Assembly: GCF_030272615.1 (NCBI RefSeq)
Contig: NC_081406.1
Coordinates: forward strand, 216,328,997 to 216,392,996
DNA: 64,000 bases
Direction of reading: 5' to 3'
Source: Cryptomeria japonica
Taxonomy: Eukaryota > Streptophyta > Pinopsida > Cupressales > Cupressaceae
Shown here piece by piece: positions 37,016 to 47,713 of this stretch; positions within the stretch are counted from its first letter, which is position 1, and each line of letters begins with the position of its first letter. A program made the position numbers and the translations under genes. Below the pieces are notes generated by a model. The model ran no database searches, was not told the origin of the DNA, and saw only the letters and a list, made by a program, of their open reading frames with translations.

Positions 37016-37441
37016 TTAGTAGAAACTTTCAGTGATGAAGGGGACAAAAGCTTCGTTGATGTGTTGCTCAGGCATTGGTGGTTCTAGTCGAGATGTGTTA
37101 TATGTGATGCACTCGTCGGGCAAGAATGCTGGATTGATCTTTCCGCCGCGGTTGATGGTTTGATTAAAAGCAAACTTTTGACAGTATGCTCTTGTTTTCA
37201 ATGGTTCTTTGTCAAATTCGCTAGATTTGTTTTGGATATAACGTTTGACGTGATGAAGGAATACCTGATGAGATTTGAAGAGTTGAAGATTGATGTATAA
37301 AAACTTATTTCTCTTGATGAATTTGGAAAAACTAGGTTGTTGTTTATTCAACGTGATGTTACGATAGAAGTTCTTTCTTCTCAGAATAAGGGGATTAATT
37401 ATGCATGAGTGATCAATGGTTTCCTTTGATTGGTTTTGGAT
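37016..37441 (-). CDS. Open frame immediately upstream of E gag, no ATG
   Basis: An open frame of 141 codons in a different frame from gag. Its TAA (37016-37018) is separated from the gag ATG by one base. The composition looks protein-like (for example LPDECITYNTSRLEPPMPEQ), yet there is no ATG before the closing upstream TGA at 37442-37444. Some long Tat/Ogre elements carry an extra ORF upstream of gag. Here it might be the last exon of a spliced leader ORF or start at a non-AUG codon. It could also be a chance open stretch. I do not recognise a domain. Confidence 0.35.
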   Translation of the reverse strand: MQNQSKETIDHSCIINPLILRRKNFYRNITLNKQQPSFSKFIKRNKFLYINLQLFKSHQVFLHHVKRYIQNKSSEFDKEPLKTRAYCQKFAFNQTINRGGKINPAFLPDECITYNTSRLEPPMPEQHINEAFVPFITESFY

Positions 37442-37859
37442 TCAGTTGATTCTTGTTTTGGAAAATTTCAAATCTTACTTTATCAGAGTGAAGGTTTAGA
37501 TGCCCCTTCACGATAAAGCATGTCAAATGATATGGATAAAAAGCTTCTCGATATGGAAACTGGATTTGACAATTTCAAAATCTTAAACAAGTGTTTTTGA
37601 GATAGAAATCTGTAAGATGGTAAAGGATTTTGTTGATACTGATGATGAAATTTCCGGATTATGATAGGAGAGACGTCCTCTATTGTGCGATTTGTTTAAG
37701 ATTATGACAACTTTGTTTGACACAAATTTTGCTTAAGAAAAGGTTTTAATGTTTTGTTTTTGTCACTCTGTTTTGATGAAAACTGATGATTGATGAAAAA
37801 AGCTTCTAAAAACGTTTTTTGAAATTTCAAAATTTTTCTCGGCTTTGCTCTCTGTTTTT

Positions 37860-38395
37860 TGGCCTTGGATCACGTGCTAGAACAAAGTCTATATGCGCTA
37901 CTTAATTTACTTGATGCGCTAAAAGAATGAGCACACGCGCTAAGCTGCCCCTAGACACGGGCTAAAGTTTGGACTTTCTGAAAATGGCAGTCTAACAGTT
38001 GTAAAAGTTTAGGCGCTATCCTGGGTCTTCGACATGCTAACTGTTCGACCTTATGCGTTAATGTTTTTATGCCATGCGCTAAGTTGTTTCTTCCATGCGC
38101 TAAAGTTAGGACTGTTGAAAATTATTGTTGAATTTATTTGAAAAAGCTACGCGCTATACTGGGCCTGTCACGCACTAACTTTTAGACTTTATGCGCTAAT
38201 TCTTGGTTCCTACGCGCTGAGATGTTGTTTCCACGCACTAGACTATTGTTGGGATGCACTAAAGGACTTGGCACTGTTTTGCCTTGAGATGAAAATGCTA
38301 TTATTTTGGGCTAACGTGCTATTTTGAGGTTTGGATGCGCTAACAGATGTACTCCACGCGCTAAGAAGTTGCTCTTATGCGCTAAACTGCGTTGA
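37860..38395 (-). repeat. TTAGCGCAT-motif array, minus orientation, block 1
   Basis: On the plus strand it reads ATGCGCTA(A) and variants (ACGCGCTA, ATGCACTA, ATGCGTTA), about 18 copies. Exact examples are at 37893, 37914, 38074, 38095, 38191, 38335 and 38379. All are in the sense direction of gag-pol. Confidence 0.86.
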
Positions 38396-39567
38396 TTTTT
38401 CCTTTGGTTCAGTTTTTGTTGATTTTGAATTTTGTTGAGAAATTTTCAAGTGTGATGAATGATTTTCTGAAGTAATAAATGCAAGCACGGCACAAAAAGT
38501 ACAACCATTTTTGCCTAATCTAACAAAAAGTGTATGTTCTGCGAGGATGTGTTCAAATCCCCAATGTCTTAACAGGTTTGGATACAAGTGATACACTTCA
38601 GAAAGACTCTTTAGTCAAGGGTCATAAATAACATCATAGCCCACTAGTCTCGATACTCTGTCAGCTCAAACAGCCGTGTCACCCCCTAGAGGGTGCCCAT
38701 TTTTTTGCCTTTTGCCAGAAATTAACTCAAAGTGAATCGCTCCACAGTTGAGTAGTTATCTTGGGAAATATATGGTGAGTAATCTTGGGGGCGGATTCTT
38801 CCCCACCCTTGCACTATGATGTTATAAATGTCTGGTTGCTGACTTGACTCAAAGTTTCTATTTCTATGGTTCGTAATCAGGCTTCCCATTCGGCTGTCAG
38901 TGATAAACTCCCTCAAGAGGCTTCCCAACCTTTAGAACAAAGGCTTTACATATCTCAAGGATACTGGGGGATGGCCAATCACTGCGCACAACCATTGAAA
39001 AGGACTTTCGTCACTTTCCACATTTAATTATAGTGGGTTGGAATTCTTGGCATCAAAATCGTTCCCCACTTAGGTCATTCCCTTCACACCGGCCATAAAT
39101 AGCTTTAAGAGTTGATTGCAACTTCTCGGGAAGGCAGCCCTGCTAAAGGTTTTAATGCTTGAATTACTGAAAGTTGTAAGAGTGGTCTAGATTTTTGATC
39201 ACCCAGTTAAGGGGAGAGCATATTCCTTCCACTTTTGAGACAAAGTAATCAAATTGTTTATTTTATCCTTTCAAATTAGTGGTTTGCTAAAATCTATGTG
39301 GAGATGTTGCTCCACAAAAACATGATGTTCATTTTATCCCTTCAAAACAATAATTTTCTGATCTATGAAAAGGAAATGGTCAACAAAGCAAAGTTGATGT
39401 TTTTGGTCAGCAAAAGAAATCATTTAAAAGAAAATGGCCCTCTCCACCTATAAGAAAATTGTTAGAGTCCTGCAAGCAAACCAGAAAAAGAATATGTTAG
39501 ATGATTTGGGGGACTTCCACAAGTCTAAAATTTCAGTTCGGTTACAATAATTTTTTTTTTTTTTGTT

Positions 39568-40012
39568 TGTGATGCGCTACAGAATGGACTGCATGCACTA
39601 CAATAAAAAATAGATGCGCTAAACTGATGTTCCTCTACGCTATACTATTGCCTGGATGCGTTACTCTGTGAGTTGGAAGCGCTACTCTATTTTTTTTTTC
39701 TTTCCCGTGCTGAGACCTGCAGGAAAATTAAAAATTAGATGCACTAACGTTTGAGTTGCACGCACTGGATGATGGAATATAAGCGCTGAACTATGGATCA
39801 TATGCGCTATTCTGTTTATTGAATGCGCTACTCTATGTTTCGCCCACGTTGAGACCTATAGGAAAATGTTAGAGGGGTCATGCGCTAAAGAAAGGACTTC
39901 ATGCGCTAGAGTATAGACCCCACGCGCTAAATAGTAAGCGAGATGCGCTAGACTGTTAACCAGATGCGCTAAGGAATGTTTCCCATGCGCTGATTCATGT
40001 TTCCTACGGACC
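39568..40012 (-). repeat. TTAGCGCAT-motif array, minus orientation, block 2
   Basis: About 15 further copies of ATGCGCTA or close variants, ending about 45 bp before the primer-binding site. Same orientation relative to gag-pol as block 1. Confidence 0.86.
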
Positions 40013-40057
40013 TGCAAAAGTGGTTAAATTCAAAAACCGATTTGATATATGGGGTCT

Positions 40058-40076
40058 GGCCCCACGGTGGGCACCA
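40058..40076 (-). promoter_or_regulatory. Element E primer-binding site, tRNA-Lys
   Basis: On the minus strand it reads TGGTGCCCACCGTGGGGCC, four bases after the LTR end. This is the complement of a plant tRNA-Lys 3' end with one mismatch (fourth base T instead of C). tRNA identity is from general knowledge of plant tRNA-Lys ends. Confidence 0.75.
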
Positions 40077-40080
40077 GAAA

Positions 40081-41560
40081 TGTATGCGGGAAAAGTGGGC
40101 TGATAAAACTTAATATGTGAAAATTTGGTTAAATACTAGTCCACACACACACAGAGGACTTCTTGATGCAAGCTATGGAGTAATAACGTATTACTCAACT
40201 TCCCAAGGTAGGTCCCATGGTTCTCTATCTCACAATGTCCCTCAAACCAATGTTTTTGCTCTCAGATCACTGAGCAAAATGGTTTAGGGATGGCAAATGT
40301 AAGAACGAGCGATGCTTTGATATATTTTAGTATGAAATGGATGTTAAGCTATGTATTATTCTAGAAACGCAATAAACTAGATGATAAGATGACAAGATTA
40401 GTATGAATACTATCCTAGCATACTATATTTAGTCTATATTGAGCTAAAATGATAAAGAAAGTATTCTAAACATGCATATTTAGACTAATTCCTAATTTAA
40501 AAGAGGCTAAATGATGAGCATAAAAATGATATGAAAGCTTGAATGTATTTGAGCATAAGTGTGATACTACAAATTTGGAGGATGATTGTTAAGAATGGAG
40601 GAATGAGAGCTCTATTTATAGCAAAAACAGGGCAATGGATGGTCAAGATTGAATGGTTCAATCAAGGGTTGAGTTTGAAAGTTGGGGATCCATGTACACG
40701 ATTTGCACCAATGAAATGGTGACAAGTGTCAACATAGGGTTAGATTGAAAGAAGGGTTGGAGACATTGAATGCCTGAGAAGACCTCATGGTTATCTAGAG
40801 GCTAAGGGTCAAGTCTAAGTTAGGATTACCCACTGGATTAAGAGTTAATCCAAGGATAAACCTTTGTGCAAATGATTAAGAGATAATCATGGTCAAAGCA
40901 TTAAAGGCCTGATGAGACCTTTGGGTTGGGTAGAGGTTGAGTCAAAACAAATATTTTAACCATGTAGGAGGGTTTGAGTTAACCATTAATGGTTATTGGA
41001 GACTTTGGGGATTAAGTGGTTGAAGGTTGAAAACCTTCAATGGTTATCAAAGACTTTGAGGATTTTGGTGGTTGAAGGTTGAAAACCTTTAATGGTTATC
41101 AAATATTTTGAGGGTTTGAGAAGTGACTTCCCTTTTGCTTAGGGATGTGACAAAGTTTAGAGGAGGGGTTAGGTTAATTAGAAGCGATTAGAAGATTCTA
41201 GAAGGGATTAGAAAGGAGTTTGGGATTTTGCAAGTGGATGGAGGGATAATAGGATTTAATTGATTTAAATGATTTAATTCAATTTGGTTGCAATTTGGGG
41301 AGATTAAATAAATTAGATTTATTCAATTTAGGATAACTATTTAATTAAATTTGAATTTAATTAAAAGTGGATAGGGGGGATTTAATTGAATAAAATGATT
41401 TATTCATTAAATGGATATAGTGAATTTAATTTAAATAAATTGAGTAATTTACTTAATTAAATAGAGGAATGCGGGTATTTTAATTAAATTGGATTTAATT
41501 AAATAGAGAAATGAACATAAAATATTCATTTAGGAATATGGTCATTTTTATACGCCTACA
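40081..41560 (-). repeat. Right (5') LTR of element E
   Basis: 1,480 bp. It differs from the left LTR by about 2% in the part compared, plus a 51-bp tandem duplication (around 41010-41115) of a unit containing GGTTGAAAACCTTTAATGG. Confidence 0.95.
40611..40620 (-). promoter_or_regulatory. LTR promoter TATA box of element E
   Basis: TATAAATAGA on the minus strand, inside the 5' LTR, correctly oriented for gag-pol. The equivalent sits at about 23947-23956 in the left LTR. Confidence 0.7.
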
Positions 41561-41645
41561 GTTACTTTTTGTTATTTTGCATTTCTGTTTTGGCACTTTG
41601 ATGGTTTTTCCATCTTGTGTTGCCATCAATGCAAAAAGGGGAGAT

Positions 41646-42706
41646 TGTTGGTATTTTTGTATGGTTTTGTCCTTGATGTCAACACCTACTAATACTTATC
41701 AACTCTTGCACTTTGGAGAATCAACAACATTCATTGGCAAGAAAATGACTCATGCATAGTCACCAGTATCTGGTACACCAACAGGATATAATGATCACCA
41801 GCACTTGGAATGGCACGGAAAACACTTGGTTATGTCGAAGACATTGTTTGACTACTTTGTCTTGGATCTTTTGTTCATTGGCATATTTGTATTTGCATAT
41901 TTGTTGTTATCGACAAATAGGTCCAGGATATACACCAACAGGTTTATCTTTTCTAGATCAGCATGGCATGCTATGGAGATATCTCTTTATTGTTGTAAAT
42001 GCATCTAGCCGACATGTTGAATTGGTTATTGTAGCGGACATTGTTTTGTTTGTAAATTGATTTTATTGTAATATCCTTTAGAGCCGACCTACTAAAATTA
42101 GTCTTAGGTTATGATATAAATGTAAGATCTTACTTGTAAGATCATGTATGGAATAAGAAAAAGGATTGTGTGAAGGGACATGCGATAATAAGCAGAGCTA
42201 TACACGTAGACATCATTTGAAGATTGAAGGAGGGTTTTTTGAAAACAATTAGAACTACATCGGTACTGAATCCAACATAGAAAGATGCAAATTTGAATAG
42301 TACATTCTTATTGGATTTAACCATCCAATTGTAGTTAGTGTGACTCCTATTTTGTGTTTGAGTAGTGAGCTCTAGGCGCTTGGCCTTTCTACATGTGCAG
42401 TTCCCATTTGTATACACATACTATCAGTAGTAGTATCATCTGATTGTGGGCAAGGTTTCCCACCATGGTTTTTCCCCTTACAAGGTTTCCACGTACAAAT
42501 ATTGGTGTTATGTGTTGTGAATGACTTTGTCTTTTTGTTTCATGCATTAATCTTTACCGGTATTAGAATTAACTGATAAAATTGTCTACCGGCATAAAAG
42601 ACTAGTTTACCAGTATTAAGCATTAAATTGGTAAAGTTATTTTTGGGTTTGAATTTATTAGAGAACTGATTCACCCCCCCCTCTCAGTTGTCTTTGAGAC
42701 CTAACA
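41646..42706 (+). repeat. 3' LTR of element D
   Basis: 1,061 bp, preceded by the D polypurine tract and followed directly by C protease coding sequence. It carries the same GTAAGATCTTAC palindrome (about 42122-42133). Confidence 0.92.
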
Positions 42707-45684
42707 TCAAGAATATAATGGAGGTCTGGTAAGATTTGGATATGATAAAGCTTGTTTGGTCAAAGGAAAAGGTACTATATCTCTTGATGGTAAGCATAAT
42801 ACTGACAATGATTACTATGTAGAAGGTTTAAAGTATAATCTTTTGAGTGTCGGTCAATTAGTTGAAAAAGAATTTCAATTACAATTCAAGAATGGAAAAT
42901 GCAAAATTATGAATAGAACTAGTTTGGAAATTGCAACCGGTAATCAAACTAGAGGAAATATCTTTCATTTGAATAATAGTGAAAAAGACATGCTTCATTA
43001 CACATATTGATGAAAGTTGGCTATGGCATAAGAGACTCTATCATGTAAATTTTGATTGCATGGTAAAAATTAGTACTACTAAGGCAGTTAGAGATTTACC
43101 TAAGATTGTTAAGCCTCACAATCTGATATGTAAGGAATGTCAATTTGGAAAACAAGTTAGAGCATCTTTTAAAAGTATTCCAGAAAAATCCAATAATGCT
43201 CTTGACTTAATTCACACTGATTTATGTGGTCCAACTAGAACTAAAAGCTTACAAGGTGATACATATCTCATGCTAATCATTGATGACTATTCTAGAATGT
43301 GTTGGGCTAATTTTCTCAGAGAAAGATTAGAAGCACTTGGGAAGTTCAAACTATTCAAAGAAATGGTAGAAAATGAAACCAGCAAGAAAATCAAATGTCC
43401 AAGATCAGATCAAGGAGGTGAATTCACATCTAAGGAATTTAATACATTCTATGAAGTGAATGTAATCAAAAGACAATTATCAGCACCCCAAACAACATAC
43501 TAGAATGGATTTGTAGAAAGGAAAAACAGAACTATCTTGGATGCAGCTAGAAGTATGTTATCTGAAGAAAATCCACCACATGTATATTGGAGAGAGGCAG
43601 TAAGCACAGCGGTCTATACATTCAACAAACTTCACATCAAAGGTGAAAGTGGTAAGACCCCTCATGAACTATGGTTTGGTATTACTCCTACTCTTAAATA
43701 TTTTAGAATATTTGGAAGTAAATGCTATATTAGAAGAGATGAGTATATTGGAAAATTTGATCCTAGAAGTGATGAAGGAATATTTCTTGGTTATTCATCT
43801 AAGAGAAAGGCATATAGATTTTTTAATAAAAGATTGCAGAAAATTGTTGAGAGTACAGATGTGAAGATTGATGAACAGTTTAGAGGAGCTTCAAGCTATA
43901 TAGACTCTGAATCGGCAATAGAGATACAGAAAAATGAATCTACATTGAATCCACTAGTACAGAATGAAGATCTAGTTACACCAGTATCATCTGAAAATTC
44001 TACTATAACTGAGGAACAACAGCAAACAAAGACACCTCGATATGTAAGATTGAACCACTCTAAAAAACAAATAATTGGGAACAAGTATCAAGGAGTTAGG
44101 ACAAGAGGAAGACTGGCAAATGAAGAGGTATGTCTTATTTCTCAAATTGAACCATCATCAATTAATGAGGAATGTGAAGATAAACAATGGATTAAAGCTA
44201 TGGAAGAGGAACTAGAACAAATTGAGAAGAATAACACATAGACATTAGCTCCCCGACCTAAACACAAAAATGTGATTGGAACAAAATGGGTATTCAGAAA
44301 CAAAATCAATGAAGATGGTAAGGTAATAAAAAATAAAGCAAGACTAGTATCTAAGGGATATTCTCAGAAAGAATGAATTGATTATAATGAAACCTTTGCA
44401 CCGGTAGCTAGAATTGAGGTAGTCAGATTATTCTTGGCTTTTGTAGCACACAAGAACTACAAAGTATATCAAATGGATATTAAATGTGCATTTTTGAATG
44501 GAGATCTTGAAGAAGAAGTTTACATTGAGCAACCTGATGGATTTTCTTTAACAGATAACAAATATATGGTTTGTAGGTTAAGGAAAGCCTTCTATGGGTT
44601 GAAGCAAGCTCTAAGAGCTTTATATGCTAGATTAGATAAATATCTTTTGAAGATTAGTTTTTCTAAAGGTAATGCTGACAGCAACTTATACTATAAAGTG
44701 ACTAATGATGACATCTTGGTTATAGAAGTTTTTATTGATGATATAATCTTTGGAGGAGAAGATGGATTATGTAAAGACTTTTCTATTGAAATGCAACATG
44801 AATTTGAAATGTCTATGATTGGAGAGATAAAATTCTTTTTAGGATTGCAGATTTCACGGACTAATAAAGGTGTATTCTTGAGTCAATCCAAGTACTTGAA
44901 AGAGTTACTAAAGAAATTTGGGATGGAAAACTCTAAATCGGTAAGCACACCTATGACTACAAATGACAAATTATCACTAAGCGATGAATCTATATCTATT
45001 AATCTGACTAGATACAAATCTATGATAGGAGGCCTACTGTATTTGGCACAAGAAAGACCTGATATTATGAATGCAGTATGTATTGTTTCAAGATTTCAGA
45101 ATAATCCTAGAGAAAATCATGAATCAATAGTAAAAAGGATTTTTTGGTACTTACAAGGCACTACAAATCTTGGTTTATGGTATCCTAGAGATGAAAACTT
45201 TGAATTATGTGCATACACAGATGCAAATTGGGCATGAGATGTGGATGATAGGAAAAGCACCACTGGCAGAGCATTTTTTCTTGGAAGCATATTAATTTCT
45301 TAGTTGAGTAAGAAACAAAGTTATACATCTTTATCAACAACAGAATCAAAATATGTTGCAACAACAACTAACTATACACAGGTATTATGGCTTAAGCAAA
45401 TGTTGAAGGACATAAAGGCAAAATGCAAGGAACCTATACCTATGTATTGTGACAACACTACAGAAATTGTTATATCTAAGAATCCGGTACTACATTCTAA
45501 AACTAAACATGTTTCTATCAAATTGAATTTTCTGAAAGAGAATGTTGAAGCAAAAGAAGTAAAACTAGTTTATGTGAATACTAAAGAGAAGATTTCAGAT
45601 ATTTTCACTAAGCCTTTGCCTAAGGAAACTTTTGAATATCTTAGAGACTAGCTTGGGTTCATACCCTCACCGGTAGAGACTTAG
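42707..45684 (+). pseudogene. Element C pol: protease end, integrase, RT, RNase H
   Basis: It resumes in frame at 42707. One single-base insertion near 42985 shifts the frame; from there a single frame runs to TAG at 45682-45684. Premature stops lie near 43501, 44238, 44374, 45235, 45301 and 45649. The integrase zinc region (WLWHKRLYHVN and CKECQFGK) is at about 43015-43150. The DDE core includes HTDLCGPT, SDQGGEFTS and NGFVERKNRT. RT runs from about 44270, with [14 protein letters not shown] and a FIDDIIFGG catalytic motif near 44733 (the usual YVDD is altered to FIDD). RNase H includes YTDANWA, SLSTTESKYVA and YCDNTTEI. Copia order (integrase before RT) is clear. Confidence 0.9.
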
Positions 45685-46068
45685 ACAATTGATGTTTGTC
45701 ATCAACCAGAAGAAATAACAAAGAAATATTTTACTCCGACTTTGATGAGGTGAGCTACTTCTCAGGGGGAGTAGTTGGCATTCTAAATTGGTTGGTATTT
45801 TGTACTTGAACCTAGCTTTTGTATTGGCTTTCGCATTTGATGTCAAAAGGGGAGAGATCGATATGGAAAAACACAAGGAAAACACATGTTACTCTCAGGG
45901 GGAGAGATTGTCACTTTGGGAGAGATTGATTACTCTTTGTATCTAAATTTTGATTTCTGGTTGTAATCTCTTTTGGGAGATTATTGGTTTATTAGTTTTT
46001 GGCATTTCTATTTTGGCACTTTGATGGTTTTTCCATATTGTGTTGCCATCAATGCCAAAGAGGGAGAT
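45685..46068 (+). other. Element C 3' untranslated tail and polypurine tract
   Basis: It contains repeated GGGGGAG runs (about 45765, 45850 and 45899) and ends CCAAAGAGGGAGAT directly before the 3' LTR, the expected polypurine tract. Confidence 0.8.
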
Positions 46069-47110
46069 TGTTGGTATTTTGGTATGGTTTTGTCATTGAT
46101 GTCAACACCTATCAACACTTATCAACTCTAGCACTTTGGAGGATTGGCAAATGTTCATCGGCAAGCAAGTGACTTTATGCACAGTCATTGGTATCTGGTA
46201 CACTGACAGGATATATTGTTCACCGGCACTTGGAATGACATGGAAAACATCTGGTTATGTTGAAGACATCGTTTGGACACTTTGTCTTAGATATTTGTTC
46301 ATTGGTATATTCGTATTTGCATATTTGTTGTTACCAGCAAATAGGTCCAGGTTATGCACCGACAAGATTATCTATCCCAGATCAATAGGACACACTTTGG
46401 AGATGATTTTGTTGTTATTGTAAATGCATTAAGCCAACATGTTGAATCAGATATTGCATTGGTTATTGATTTACTTGTAATTGTTTTATTATAATATCTT
46501 TTAGAGTCTTAGGTTATGGTATATATGTAAGATCTTATTTATAAGATCGATATACGATTGGGATAAGGAATTGTAAGAAGGTATATGCAAGATTAAGCAG
46601 AGCTATACACGCAGACATCATTTGAAGGTGAAGAAAGGTTTTTGTAAAGACAATTAGAACTACATTGGTACTGAATCCAACATATGAAGATGCTATTTTG
46701 AGAAGTACATTATTATTGGTTTTAACCATCCAATTGTAGTCAGTGTGACTCCTATTTGTGTTTGAGTAGTGAGCTCTAGGCACTTGGCCTTTTTGCATGT
46801 ACAGACTACATTTGTATACACATACTATCTATAGTAGTATCATCTAATTGTGGGTAAGGTTTCCCACCATGGTTTTTCCCCTTACAGGGTTTCCACACAC
46901 AAATATTGGTGTTATGTGTTGTGGATGTTATTGTCTTTCTATTTCATGCATTAATCTTTACCGGTACTACAATTAACTGATAAACTGTCTACTAGCATAA
47001 AGTTTGGTTTACCAGCATTAAGCATTAAGGTTGGTTAAGTTGTTTTGGTTTGAATTTATTTGACAATTGATTCACCCCCCCCACCTCTTAGTTGTCTCCG
47101 GGACCTAACA
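46069..47110 (+). repeat. 3' LTR of element C
   Basis: 1,042 bp, TGTTGG to CCTAACA, homologous to 15612-16672. It is followed by AGATT, the near-match to TGATT left of the 5' LTR. Confidence 0.93.
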
Positions 47111-47713
47111 AGATTACCGTTCTTTCTCTTTCTATCTCATTTATCATTATTTTCTTTAGGGGCTGCATTTTTCATATGTGATTATCATCTTACAATGGTA
47201 TGTCCTCATGACTAATCCTTCTTGAGGAATATGTGATTTTATTTCTTTCCTCTCTTAGAAGATTACCACTTCTTGTGACATGTATTTTACATCTACTAAT
47301 GTCTTTTCTTTCATATGTTCATGTAAGTTTATTGTGCATTTTCTTATGTTTAATCTCTCTCTAGAAGATTGTGTAAGCTCTTCTCATTGCTCCTACACTT
47401 GGGGGGTAATGACCTTTCTTTTTCTTTCTTTCTATAAGGATCCACTCTTTCCTATGTTGGGGATGATGTGAGTTTCATTACTTGATGTCTTTCCTTGTGT
47501 GAAATTGTTGTTGTTTGCTCAAGGGTTCTCTCTTATACAAGAGGTGTAAGTCCTTGATTACAACCTCTTTAACACTTGGTAATGTACATCTATAATAAAT
47601 TCACCCATCCACATTGGGATAAAAGTGAATCATCCTTTATCAAGAACCCCTTTCATCTAGAAATAGGAGGAAGGATTGCATTCTTGTTCTCTTCAGTGCT
47701 TCATTCTAGAAGA
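47111..47713 (+). other. Interior of element P, right of nested C
   Basis: Pyrimidine-rich, non-coding, with repeated AGAAGATT and CACTTGGGGGG phrases that match the style of 15300-15611. Confidence 0.5.

Larger units (their letters stand above)
37445..40057 (-). other. Long 5' leader of element E
   Basis: 2.6 kb with no convincing ORF between the primer site and the gag region. It contains two blocks of the ATGCGCTA motif. Between them is a good minus-strand splice acceptor context (TTTGCTTGCAG, about 39469-39479), so the leader may contain an intron. The rest (about 38400-39560) holds no feature I can name. Confidence 0.6.
23415..41560 (-). mobile_element. Tat-lineage Ty3/Gypsy element 'E' (18.1 kb) with an antisense PMD gene
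   Basis: LTRs lie at 23415-24843 and 40081-41560. A perfect GTTAC target duplication is at 23410-23414 and 41561-41565. Gag-Pol is on the minus strand, so the right LTR is the 5' LTR. A tRNA-Lys primer site (40058-40076) and a purine tract (24844-24857) are in the expected places. Tat membership rests on the second, archaeal-type RNase H after the ordinary one, the CX2HX4HX4C Gag knuckle, and the Gly-rich DGGAG protease motif. About 18 kb is long for a Gypsy element; the excess is a 3-kb leader and a 4-kb antisense gene unit. The LTRs differ at about eight sites over the first 430 bp, so E is the youngest insertion of the nest. Confidence 0.95.
17904..42706 (+). mobile_element. Copia element 'D', same family as C, nested in C and split by E
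   Basis: LTRs lie at 17904-18975 and 41646-42706. It interrupts the C protease coding sequence. Target copies are TAAAG (17899-17903) and TCAAG (42707-42711); the TCAAG version restores the C frame. Without E it is about 6.65 kb and complete. Its LTRs differ by roughly 11% over about 320 bp compared by eye, more than those of the host element C. Confidence 0.92.
15612..47110 (+). mobile_element. Copia element 'C', complete but split by nested D and E
   Basis: LTRs lie at 15612-16672 and 46069-47110, both TGTTGG...CCTAACA. Target-site copies are TGATT (15607-15611) and AGATT (47111-47115), with one mismatch. The interior stops at 17903 and resumes at 42707, exactly at the ends of D. With D removed C is about 6.7 kb, a normal Copia length, in the order gag, protease, integrase, RT, RNase H. 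The two LTRs differ by roughly 6% over the first 300 bp compared by eye, mostly transitions. Confidence 0.93.
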
